The notes beneath the pieces were generated by a model, which made no database searches, had not been told where the DNA came from, and saw nothing but the letters and a program-made list of their open reading frames with translations. Source: Nocardioides panaciterrulae (GTDB taxonomy: Bacteria > Actinomycetota > Actinomycetes > Propionibacteriales > Nocardioidaceae). From it: a stretch of DNA of 64,000 nucleotides. The position numbers and the translations under genes were made by a program. Positions 18,133 to 25,167 of this stretch are shown one piece after another. Positions within the stretch are counted from its first letter, which is position 1, and each line of letters opens with the position of its first letter. The DNA is taken from positions 2,602,001-2,666,000 of the forward strand of contig NZ_JACCBG010000001.1 of NCBI RefSeq assembly GCF_013409645.1, read 5' to 3'.

Positions 18133-19309
18133 TGGCGAAGTCCCTCTCGTACTCGACGATCTGCTTGTCGTCCAGGGCCATGAACCCCCAGGTCACCGAG
18201 AGCATGGAGTCGTCGGGGAAGATCAGCTGGTTGTCCACGAGGGACGGATCGATCTTCTCCATCTCCTGCTGGGCTCCCTTGACCGGGCAGATGTAGTTGA
18301 CCCAGGCCGCCAGCTTCGCGGCGACCTCGGGCTCGTAGTAGTAGTTGATCCACGCCTCGGCGTTGGCCTCGTGGGTGGCCTGGTTGGGCACCATCATGTT
18401 GTCGCTCCACAGCGACAACCCCTCCTCAGGCGTCACGAACTTGATGTCCGGGTTGTCGAACTGGAGCTGGATCACGTCGCCCGACCACGCCTCGCAGGCC
18501 ACGATGTTGCCCGCCGCGAGGTCCTGGATGTACTCGTTGCCCGTGAAGGAGCGGACCTGGCCGCCCTGCACCGCGGCATCCAGCTTGTCGATCGCCTGCC
18601 CCCACTGGGTCGGGGTGAACTTCTCCGGGTTGGCGCCCACGATCTTGAGCATGAACCCCATCGTGTCCCGCATCTCGGAGAGCAGGGTGATCCGGCCCGA
18701 GAGGTCGGAGCGAGTGATCAGATCCTCGAAGCTGCCGACCTCCTTGACCATGGAGGCGTTGTAGGCGATGCCGGTCAGGCCGCTCTGCCACGGCGCGTGG
18801 AACCGCTCGTCGGGGTCCCAGGGCTTGTTCCGCAGCGGGTCGATCAGGTTGGCGTGGAGGTTCGGGACCTTCTTCTTGTCCAGCGGCTGGATCCAGCCGA
18901 GGCCGATCATCCGGGCCGCCATCCAGTCGGTCAGGATGATCATGTCGCGGTCGATGGTCTGGCAGGCGCTGAGCTGGTTCTTCACCTTGGCGTAGAACTC
19001 GGCGTTGTCGTTGATGTCGTCGGTGTAGCTGACGCTGATCCCGGTGCGGTCCTCGAACACCTGGAAGGTGGAGGTCGCTTTCTTCCTCGGGTCGATGTAG
19101 CCCGGCCAGTTGGAGATCACCAGCTGCTTGTCCTGGGCCGAGACGTCGGTGGCGCGGCAGTTCGCCGGGACCTGCTGGGCTCCGTCGACCGCGAAGAACG
19201 GCAGCTTCAGCGCGGCCAGGCTGGCGCCCGCGAACGCCACGCCCCCGGCCCCGCGGAGCAGTCCGCGCCGGCTCAGGCCGGGGCCGGTGTACGGCTGGTC
19301 AGGCGGCAT
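18116..19309 (-). CDS. Polyamine-type binding protein (PotD-like) with Tat-like signal, operon 2
   Basis: Extracellular solute-binding protein of 397 residues. The N terminus has a twin-arginine motif (SRRGLLRG at residues 13-20) and a hydrophobic stretch (VAFAGASLAAL) but no lipobox, so Tat export as a folded soluble or loosely bound protein is likely. Binding-domain blocks include VISNWPGYIDP, TYTDDI-like VSYTDDINDN, and PWQSGLTGIAYN, as in PotD. The ATG at 19307-19309 has GGGGAGTGG upstream. It is the first gene of operon 2 and divergent from an Lrp/AsnC gene. Operon 1 uses a lipoprotein instead. Confidence 0.86.
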   Translation of the reverse strand: MPPDQPYTGPGLSRRGLLRGAGGVAFAGASLAALKLPFFAVDGAQQVPANCRATDVSAQDKQLVISNWPGYIDPRKKATSTFQVFEDRTGISVSYTDDINDNAEFYAKVKNQLSACQTIDRDMIILTDWMAARMIGLGWIQPLDKKKVPNLHANLIDPLRNKPWDPDERFHAPWQSGLTGIAYNASMVKEVGSFEDLITRSDLSGRITLLSEMRDTMGFMLKIVGANPEKFTPTQWGQAIDKLDAAVQGGQVRSFTGNEYIQDLAAGNIVACEAWSGDVIQLQFDNPDIKFVTPEEGLSLWSDNMMVPNQATHEANAEAWINYYYEPEVAAKLAAWVNYICPVKGAQQEMEKIDPSLVDNQLIFPDDSMLSVTWGFMALDDKQIVEYERDFANVTGG

Positions 19310-19518
19310 TCCACTCCCCTTCGGGTGGGTGCATCGATGGCTGGGATCGTGCCACGACCTCGACCCCACGACAAGCGAAACCGTCGAGATAAAACCTGCT
19401 CGCAACGAAATCGCTCGTCCGAGGCGGACAGCACAACCGGACCCTCCGAACCATCCGCCACGTGTGCCTCGCCTCCGCAACCTTTGACCGCGGCCCTCAC
19501 CCCTGCGAGCATGCGCCC
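19310..19518. promoter_or_regulatory. Divergent control region between polyamine operon 2 and the Lrp-type gene
   Basis: A 209-bp gap holding the promoters of potD-like (-) and the Lrp/AsnC gene (+). The stretch around 19370-19415 (gcgaaaccgtcgagataaaa and neighbours) is the least GC-rich part. An Lrp-family regulator next to its target often binds such a gap. No convincing -10/-35 pair or palindrome could be picked by eye. Confidence 0.4.
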
Positions 19519-20004
19519 ATGACCCGCAAGACCGCGCGCCCCGGCGCCCAGCTCGACGAGGTGTCCAGGGCGATCATCGAGCAGCTCCAGCAGGACGGTC
19601 GACGGTCCTACGCCGCTATCGGCAAGGTCGTTGGTCTCTCCGAGGCCGCCGTACGCCAGCGCGTGCAGCGGCTCATCGACGGCGGCGTCATGCAGATCGT
19701 CGCCGTGACCGACCCCCTGGAGCTCGGGTTCGCCCGCCAGGCGATGGTCGGCGTGCGGGTGTCCGGGCCCCTCGAGCCGGTCGCCGACCAGGTCGCCGAG
19801 CTCGAGGAGGTGGACTACGTCGTGGTCACCGCCGGCAGCTACGACCTGCTCGTCGAGGTCGTCTGCGAGAGCGACGAGCACCTGCTCGAGCTGATCTCCG
19901 CCAAGCTGCGGATGATCGAGGGCGTGGTCGCCACCGAGACGTTCATGTACCTCAGGCTGCGCAAGCAGACCTACTCCTGGGGCGTCCCGCTCACCCAGTC
20001 ATGA
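19519..20004 (+). CDS. Lrp/AsnC-family transcriptional regulator
   Basis: The protein has 161 residues. An N-terminal winged helix-turn-helix (about residues 10-60, with RSYAAIGKVVGLSEAAVRQRVQRLIDGGVM) is followed by a RAM ligand-binding domain (about 75-150, with VDYVVVTAGSYDLLVEVVCESDEHL). Such proteins sense amino acids or related metabolites and usually control adjacent transport and catabolic genes. The ATG at 19519-19521 starts the conserved region. The stop overlaps the start of the FAD oxidoreductase (ATGA), so they are co-expressed, and it faces polyamine operon 2. A polyamine or amino-acid effector is inferred. Confidence 0.9.
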   Translation: MTRKTARPGAQLDEVSRAIIEQLQQDGRRSYAAIGKVVGLSEAAVRQRVQRLIDGGVMQIVAVTDPLELGFARQAMVGVRVSGPLEPVADQVAELEEVDYVVVTAGSYDLLVEVVCESDEHLLELISAKLRMIEGVVATETFMYLRLRKQTYSWGVPLTQS

Positions 20005-21389
20005 CCGGCGGGCTCTCGTTCTGGCACGAGACGGCCCGCCCCGGCCGCACCCGCCGGCCGGCGCTGCCCGGCGACCTCGACGTCGACGTGGCGATCGTGG
20101 GGGCGGGCTACACCGGGCTGTGGACCGCGTACTACCTGGCCGAGGCCGACCCGTCGCTGCGCATCGCCGTGCTGGAGGCCGAGACCGCGGGGTACGGCGC
20201 GTCCGGCCGCAACGGCGGCTGGTGCTCGGCGCTGTTCCCGGCGTCGCTCCCGGCGCTGGCGGGGCTGGCGGGGCCGGCCGGGCTGGCCGGCCGCGCCGGC
20301 GCGCTCGCCCAGCACCGCGCGATGCGGGCGACGGTCGACGAGGTGGTCCGGGTCGCCGCGGCCGAGGGGATCGACGCCCACGTGGCCAAGGGCGGCACGA
20401 TCATCCTGGCCCGCAGCCGGGCCCAGTGGCAGCGCGCGCGGGAGGAGGTGCGGGCCGCCCGGGAGTGGGGTCGCGGCGAGGACGAGCTGCTCCTGCTCGG
20501 CGCCGACGAGGCGCGACGGGTCCTCGCCGGCGCCGGCACCCGCGGCGCGACGTACACCCCGGACTGCGCGGCCCTGCACCCCGCCCGGCTGGTCCACGGA
20601 CTCGCCGACGCCGTGCTGCGCCGGGGCGTGGACCTCTTCGAGGGCACCCGGGTGACCTCCATCGAACCGGGCCGCGCGCACACCCGGCACGGCCTCGTGC
20701 GCGCCGACGTCGTGGTCCGTGCCACCGAGGGGTGGACGCCCCGGCTGCCGGGCCACGAGCGCGCCGTGGCGCCGGTCTACTCGCTGGTGATCGCGACTGA
20801 GCCCTTGTCCCCCGCGGTCTGGGAGCAGGTCGGGCTGGCCCGCCGCGAGACCTTCAGCGACCACCGGCACCTGATCATCTACGGCCAGCGCACCGCCGAC
20901 GACCGGCTGGTCTTCGGCGGCCGCGGCGCGCCGTACCACCTCGGCTCCCGGGTCCGTCCGGAGTTCGACCGCGACGAGCGGGTCTTCATGCGCCTCTACG
21001 CGACGCTGCTGGAGATGTTCCCCGCGCTCGCCGGCACCCGGGTCACCCACGCCTGGGGCGGCCCGCTGGGGATCCCGCGGGACTGGTGCGCCTCGGTCGG
21101 CCTGGACCGGAGCACCGGCCTGGGGTGGGCGGGCGGGTACGTCGGGGACGGCGTCGCCACCACCAACCTCGCCGGCCGGACGCTGCGCGACCTGGTGCTC
21201 GGGCACGACACCGACCTCACCCGGCTCCCGTGGGTCGGCCACCGCTCCCGCCGGTGGGAGCCCGAGCCGCTGCGTTGGCTGGGCATCAACGCCGGGCTGC
21301 GCGCGACGACGCTGGCCGACGCCGAGGAGCGGCTCACCCGGCGGCCCAGCCTGGTCGCCCGGGCCGTGGCGCCGCTGCTCGGCGGCTGA
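20001..21389 (+). CDS. FAD-dependent amine oxidoreductase (DAO family, gamma-glutamylputrescine oxidase-like)
   Basis: The protein has 462 residues with an N-terminal FAD-binding motif (VAIVGAGYTGLWTAYYLA, about residues 29-46) and the YGASGRNGGWCS block seen in PuuB/OrdL-type enzymes. The C-terminal LGWAGGYVGDGVATTNLAGRT segment contacts the flavin. These enzymes oxidise primary or secondary amines to aldehydes with oxygen. Translational coupling to the Lrp gene and the neighbouring polyamine genes suggest a polyamine or glutamylated polyamine substrate. No gamma-glutamylputrescine synthetase is present here. An alanine/glycine repeat (LAGLAGPAGLAGRAGAL) near residue 85 is odd for the family. 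Confidence 0.83.
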   Translation: MTGGLSFWHETARPGRTRRPALPGDLDVDVAIVGAGYTGLWTAYYLAEADPSLRIAVLEAETAGYGASGRNGGWCSALFPASLPALAGLAGPAGLAGRAGALAQHRAMRATVDEVVRVAAAEGIDAHVAKGGTIILARSRAQWQRAREEVRAAREWGRGEDELLLLGADEARRVLAGAGTRGATYTPDCAALHPARLVHGLADAVLRRGVDLFEGTRVTSIEPGRAHTRHGLVRADVVVRATEGWTPRLPGHERAVAPVYSLVIATEPLSPAVWEQVGLARRETFSDHRHLIIYGQRTADDRLVFGGRGAPYHLGSRVRPEFDRDERVFMRLYATLLEMFPALAGTRVTHAWGGPLGIPRDWCASVGLDRSTGLGWAGGYVGDGVATTNLAGRTLRDLVLGHDTDLTRLPWVGHRSRRWEPEPLRWLGINAGLRATTLADAEERLTRRPSLVARAVAPLLGG

Positions 21390-21404
21390 CCCCGCGCGGG
21401 AGCG

Positions 21405-22886
21405 TCAGCGCCGCGCCTGCGCCGCGGTGTCCAGACCGTTGGCGGCCGTGCGGGCGGGCCGCTCGGTGGCCCGCAGCCACGCGTCGAAGAAGCCCGAGAG
21501 ATCCGCACCGCTCACCCGCTCCGCGAGCGCCTGGAACTGTCCGGTGGAGCCGGTGCCGGCCGCGTGCTGCTGCAGCCAGGTCCGCAGCAGCGTCCAGAAG
21601 GCGTCCTCGCCGATCCGCTGTCGCAGCGCCTCGAGGGTCATCGCGCCCCGCTCGTAGACCGACCGGTCGAACAGGTGCGCCGGCCCCGGGTCGGCGATGT
21701 CGAGGTCCCAGAACGACGCGCCGGCCGGGTTCGCGTCGTACCAGCGCTCGAGCCAGCGCCGGGCCGGCTCACCGCCGTGCGTCTCGGTCCAGTGCACCTG
21801 CATGAAGGTCGCCGCGCCCTCGTTGAGCCAGACGTCGCGCCACGCCGCGATCGAGACGTCGTCGCCGAACCACTGGTGGGCGAGCTCGTGCACGACCGTG
21901 CCGATCGCCCCGGCGGCCAGCACCGGGTAGGTCGGCCGGGTCTGGTTCTCCAGCGCGAACCCGGGAGCCAGGCTGGTCGTGAGGCCGCCGGTGGTCGAGA
22001 ACGGGTAGGGCCCCAGCCGCTGCGCGAGCCAGTGCACCACGCGCGGCGACTGCAGCATCAGGTGCAGCGAGCGGCGCCGGGTGCGGACCGGCACCTGACG
22101 CGAGACCGCCACCAGCCACGGCAGCCCGTCGTGGACGCCGCGCCGCACCACGAAGTCGCCGACGGCGACGAACGCGAGGTACGGCGCCATCGGCTCCGCG
22201 GCCGTCCAGTGCGTCGTGGTCCAGCCGCCGTGGTCGACCCGGGAGACCCGGCGGCCGTTGGACACCACGTCCAGCCCGCGCCGGGCCCGCAGGTGCAGGT
22301 CGAACACCGCCTTGTCCGAGGGGTGGTCGTTGGCGGCGAACCACCACGGCGCCATGTGCGGCTCCCCCATCGCCACCACCTCGGTCTCGTCGGCCAGCCA
22401 GCTGTGCTCGCCGTCCCAGCCCAGCTCGCCGGGCCGGCCGGCGTAGCGGACCACCACGTCGTACGTCGCGCCCGCGTCGACCGGCGCCTCGACCCGCAGC
22501 TCGTGTGCGTCCGGCCGGCTCCAGGGGACCGCGACCCCGTCGACGGTGACGCCGCGGACCGGCAGCAGCAGGTCGAGGTCGAAGCCGCGCAGCGACGCGG
22601 TGGCCGTGAGCGTGACCCGGGTGCGCCCCCGCAGGGACCGGTCGGCGAACCGCCAGCGGTCGTGCACCTCGTAGCGCTGCACGTCGATGCCGCCGTTGCC
22701 GTCCTCGGGGAAGTAGGCGTCGCCGATGCCGGCGGCCCCGTAGGGCACGGGGTCCGCGGCGTGGACCGGGCCGGGGACGAACGCCGCGAGCAGGAGGCTC
22801 ACGAGGACCAGGCCCGCGAAGGCGAGGCCCGCGAGGGCGGGGGTCCGGCGCGGCCGGAGCCCGCGACCGGGCGGGAGACGGTGCAC
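21405..22886 (-). CDS. Secreted M1-family metallopeptidase
   Basis: Zinc aminopeptidase-type protein of 493 residues. The zinc site HELAHQW and the third ligand in NEGAATFMQ lie near residues 315-340. A signal peptide (hydrophobic stretch ending near PVHAADP) indicates export. The usual GAMEN substrate motif is replaced by an FALENQT-type segment (GFALENQTRP). At about 490 residues it has the beta-sheet and catalytic domains but lacks the large C-terminal helical domain of full aminopeptidase N. The GTG start at 22884-22886 is chosen because a -10 box sits 7 nt upstream; a TTG 9 nt earlier is the alternative. Confidence 0.85.
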   Translation of the reverse strand: MHRLPPGRGLRPRRTPALAGLAFAGLVLVSLLLAAFVPGPVHAADPVPYGAAGIGDAYFPEDGNGGIDVQRYEVHDRWRFADRSLRGRTRVTLTATASLRGFDLDLLLPVRGVTVDGVAVPWSRPDAHELRVEAPVDAGATYDVVVRYAGRPGELGWDGEHSWLADETEVVAMGEPHMAPWWFAANDHPSDKAVFDLHLRARRGLDVVSNGRRVSRVDHGGWTTTHWTAAEPMAPYLAFVAVGDFVVRRGVHDGLPWLVAVSRQVPVRTRRRSLHLMLQSPRVVHWLAQRLGPYPFSTTGGLTTSLAPGFALENQTRPTYPVLAAGAIGTVVHELAHQWFGDDVSIAAWRDVWLNEGAATFMQVHWTETHGGEPARRWLERWYDANPAGASFWDLDIADPGPAHLFDRSVYERGAMTLEALRQRIGEDAFWTLLRTWLQQHAAGTGSTGQFQALAERVSGADLSGFFDAWLRATERPARTAANGLDTAAQARR

Positions 22887-22893
22887 GTGGCGC

Positions 22894-22899
22894 AACCTA
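22894..22899 (-). promoter_or_regulatory. -10 box of the M1 peptidase gene (leaderless)
   Basis: On the minus strand TAGGTT is followed by 7 nt and then GTG. The spacing places the transcription start at the GTG and decides the start codon choice. Confidence 0.45.
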
Positions 22900-23033
22900 G
22901 CCGAGGAGGGCCTCCGCTCGCGCGCCGTCGCTAATTGCGTTGCGCGAGGAGCCGGCCGGTGGTCACCATGGCCGCACCCGGGCGCTGCGCCTCCAGCCGC
23001 GCAGCCGTGCCCATGACCGAGAGGAGCCGTGAC

Positions 23034-23141
23034 ATGACCATCACTGTCCTCGGCCTGTCCGCAGACCGTTCCCCTCTCACCTCATGGAGCACCTCCAGCG
23101 ATGTCACACGACTTCACGCAGGACCAGCAGTACGTCTCTGA
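23034..23141 (+). CDS. Possible 35-residue upstream peptide overlapping the RIO kinase gene
   Basis: ATG at 23034 has a strong AGGAG 7 nt upstream (23022-23026). The frame reads MTITVLGLSADRSPLTSWST and runs 41 nt into the RIO kinase gene in another frame. The RIO kinase start itself has only a weak GGAG 11 nt upstream. The arrangement could be a leader that feeds ribosomes to the kinase gene, or chance. No family is recognised. Confidence 0.25.
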   Translation: MTITVLGLSADRSPLTSWSTSSDVTRLHAGPAVRL

Positions 23142-24015
23142 CAACCTCGTCCGGCTGCCGGAGCAGCCGAGCGACGAGAAGACCCGGCTCGAGGGCATCG
23201 ACCCGTCGTTCGTCTTCGAGTTCGCCGCCTACGACGACCTCGACGACGACCAGCGCTGGTCGACCTGGCACGACGTCGAGCCGCTCAGCCGCGGGCCGGA
23301 GCCGCGGCCCGACTGGGTCGTGACCTCCCGCGGCGCGATCGACACCGAGCTCGGCATCCTCAAGACCGGGAAGGAGGCCGACGTCTTCCTCCTCGAGCGG
23401 GCCGATCCCCACGACCCCTCCGCCGGGGTGGTGATGGCGGCCAAGCGCTACCGGGACAGCCGGCACCGGGCCTTCCACCGGGCCGCGGCCTACACCGAGG
23501 GCCGGAGCACGAAGCGGTCCCGCGACGAGAGGGCCCTCCGGCGCAACAGCACCTGGGGCAGGATCGTGGCCGCCGGCGAGTGGGCGGTCTCGGAGTGGGA
23601 CGCGCTCACGCGGCTCTGGTCGCTCGGGCTGCCGGTGCCCTACCCGGTGCAGGTCGACGGGACCGAGCTCCTCATGGAGTGGATCACCGTCGACGGCGAG
23701 ACCGCACCCCGGCTCGCGCAGACCAGACCCTCGGCGGCGCTGCTCGCGTCGTACTTCGAGCAGCTGCGCGAGGCGCTGGCCGCCATGGTGCAGCACGGCG
23801 TGGTGCACGGTGACCTGTCGGCCTACAACATCCTGGCGGCCGGGGACCGGCTCGTGATCATCGACCTGCCCCAGATCGTCGACCTGGTGGGCAACGCGTC
23901 CGGGATGGACTTCCTGATGCGGGACTGCGCCAACGTCTGCGGCTGGTTCCGGGCCCGCGGGCTGGAGGTCGACGAGCACGACCTGTTCGGGGAGCTGCTC
24001 GCCCACGCGTTCTGA
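23101..24015 (+). CDS. RIO1-family serine/threonine protein kinase
   Basis: The protein has 304 residues. The RIO kinase core runs from about residue 80 to 290: the glycine-poor ATP loop STGKEADV-like (KTGKEADVFLL), the lysine in VMAAKRYR, the catalytic loop HGDLSAYNIL and the metal-binding aspartate in IIDLPQIVD. The insert rich in basic residues (TEGRSTKRSRDERALRRNS) is typical of RIO proteins. Archaeal and eukaryotic RIO kinases act in ribosome maturation; the bacterial role is poorly known. An acidic N-terminal region (DDLDDDQRW) precedes the domain. The gene stands alone between a peptidase and a LOG-family gene. Confidence 0.9.
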   Translation: MSHDFTQDQQYVSDNLVRLPEQPSDEKTRLEGIDPSFVFEFAAYDDLDDDQRWSTWHDVEPLSRGPEPRPDWVVTSRGAIDTELGILKTGKEADVFLLERADPHDPSAGVVMAAKRYRDSRHRAFHRAAAYTEGRSTKRSRDERALRRNSTWGRIVAAGEWAVSEWDALTRLWSLGLPVPYPVQVDGTELLMEWITVDGETAPRLAQTRPSAALLASYFEQLREALAAMVQHGVVHGDLSAYNILAAGDRLVIIDLPQIVDLVGNASGMDFLMRDCANVCGWFRARGLEVDEHDLFGELLAHAF

Positions 24016-24037
24016 TCTCCCACCCACCGGTCCCGGG

Positions 24038-24043
24038 TAGGTT
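24038..24043 (+). promoter_or_regulatory. -10 box of the LOG-family gene (leaderless)
   Basis: TAGGTT is followed by six bases (GCGGCT) and the GTG start at 24050. No Shine-Dalgarno sequence is present, so a leaderless transcript is likely. Confidence 0.5.
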
Positions 24044-24049
24044 GCGGCT

Positions 24050-25156
24050 GTGAGACGCACCCGGGGCCGGCAGGTCGAGATCGACTCGCTGGAGGACTTC
24101 GACCGGCGGCTGGCCCGCGGCACCACCCGGCTCTCCGGCTGGTGGGTGCACGGCGTGGACCTGTCGGGCCGCACCGAGCAGCTGGCCGCCTGTGACGTCG
24201 CGGGCGCGTCGTTCCTGGCGTGCACCTTCGCCGACGGCGACGCCGAGCGGATCGAGGGGCGGGGCGCGATCGTGTTCCCCGCGCTGCCGGGCGTGCCGGT
24301 CGACCCCTACCGCAGCCGGCTCTACACCGCGGGCGAGCTGTTCGACGAGCGTCCGTACGCCGCCAGCCTCGACGCCCGCGCCTATGCGTGGTCGCGCGGG
24401 CCCCAGGCGCCCCGGGCGATGCTGGCCCGCGCCCTGCACGACCACGCGATCGACGAGGCCCTCACCGCCTGGGTGGGCGACCGCCGGCTGGTCGGCGTGA
24501 TGGGCGGGCACGCACTGGAGCGCGACGACACCGGGTACGCCGATGCGGCCCGGCTCGGCCGGCTGCTCGCGGCCGGCCACACCGTGACCACCGGCGGCGG
24601 TCCGGGCGCGATGGAGGCGGCCAACCTGGGCGCGCGGCTGGCCGACCGGACCGAGGACGAGCACGGCCAGGCGCTCTCGGAGCTGGCCACGGTCCCGTCG
24701 TACCACCCCACGATCGGCGCCTGGGCCGACATCGCGCTCGACGTGCTGGAGAAGTGGCCCGGCGAGACCGAGACGCTCGGCATCCCCACCTGGTTCTACG
24801 GCCACGAGCCGCCGAACGTCTTCGCCACCGCGATCGCGAAGTACTTCCGCAACGCGACCCGCGAGGCGATCCTGGTGCAGGTCTGCGACGCCGGGATCGT
24901 CTTCCTCCCGGGCGTCGGCGGCACCGTCCAGGAGGTGTTCCAGGACGGCTGCGAGAACTTCTACGCCGACGAGTCCTCGGTGGCGCCGATGGTGCTCGTC
25001 GGGCGCCGGTACTGGACCGAGACGGTCCCGGCCTGGCCGCTGCTGCGGTCGCTCGCGCGGGGTCGGCCCATGGAGCCGCACGCCCATCTCGTCGACACCG
25101 TCGACGAGGCCGCGGACCTCGTCGAATCCACCACCGCGGGGGCCGGCAGACCCTAG
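24050..25156 (+). CDS. LOG-family (lysine decarboxylase-like fold) Rossmann protein
   Basis: The protein has 368 residues. The C-terminal half has the LOG/YgdH fold: GVMGGHAL, TTGGGPGAMEAANLGA and PGVGGTVQEVFQD. The second motif differs from the canonical PGGxGTxxE by Val for the second Gly. LOG proteins of about 190 residues release cytokinin bases from nucleotide monophosphates; longer relatives such as YgdH/PpnN hydrolyse nucleotide monophosphates. Here about 150 extra N-terminal residues (with SGWWVHGVDLSGRTEQL) look like a separate domain. A nucleotide 5'-monophosphate nucleosidase role is a fair guess. Its TAG stop forms the first bases of the next gene's -10 box. Confidence 0.78.
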   Translation: MRRTRGRQVEIDSLEDFDRRLARGTTRLSGWWVHGVDLSGRTEQLAACDVAGASFLACTFADGDAERIEGRGAIVFPALPGVPVDPYRSRLYTAGELFDERPYAASLDARAYAWSRGPQAPRAMLARALHDHAIDEALTAWVGDRRLVGVMGGHALERDDTGYADAARLGRLLAAGHTVTTGGGPGAMEAANLGARLADRTEDEHGQALSELATVPSYHPTIGAWADIALDVLEKWPGETETLGIPTWFYGHEPPNVFATAIAKYFRNATREAILVQVCDAGIVFLPGVGGTVQEVFQDGCENFYADESSVAPMVLVGRRYWTETVPAWPLLRSLARGRPMEPHAHLVDTVDEAADLVESTTAGAGRP

Positions 25157-25159
25157 GGT
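25154..25159 (+). promoter_or_regulatory. -10 box of the metallophosphoesterase gene, overlapping a stop codon
   Basis: TAGGGT starts with the TAG stop of the LOG-family gene and ends 8 nt before the ATG at 25168. The spacing suits a near-leaderless transcript. Confidence 0.4.
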
Positions 25160-25167
25160 TCGTGTCC

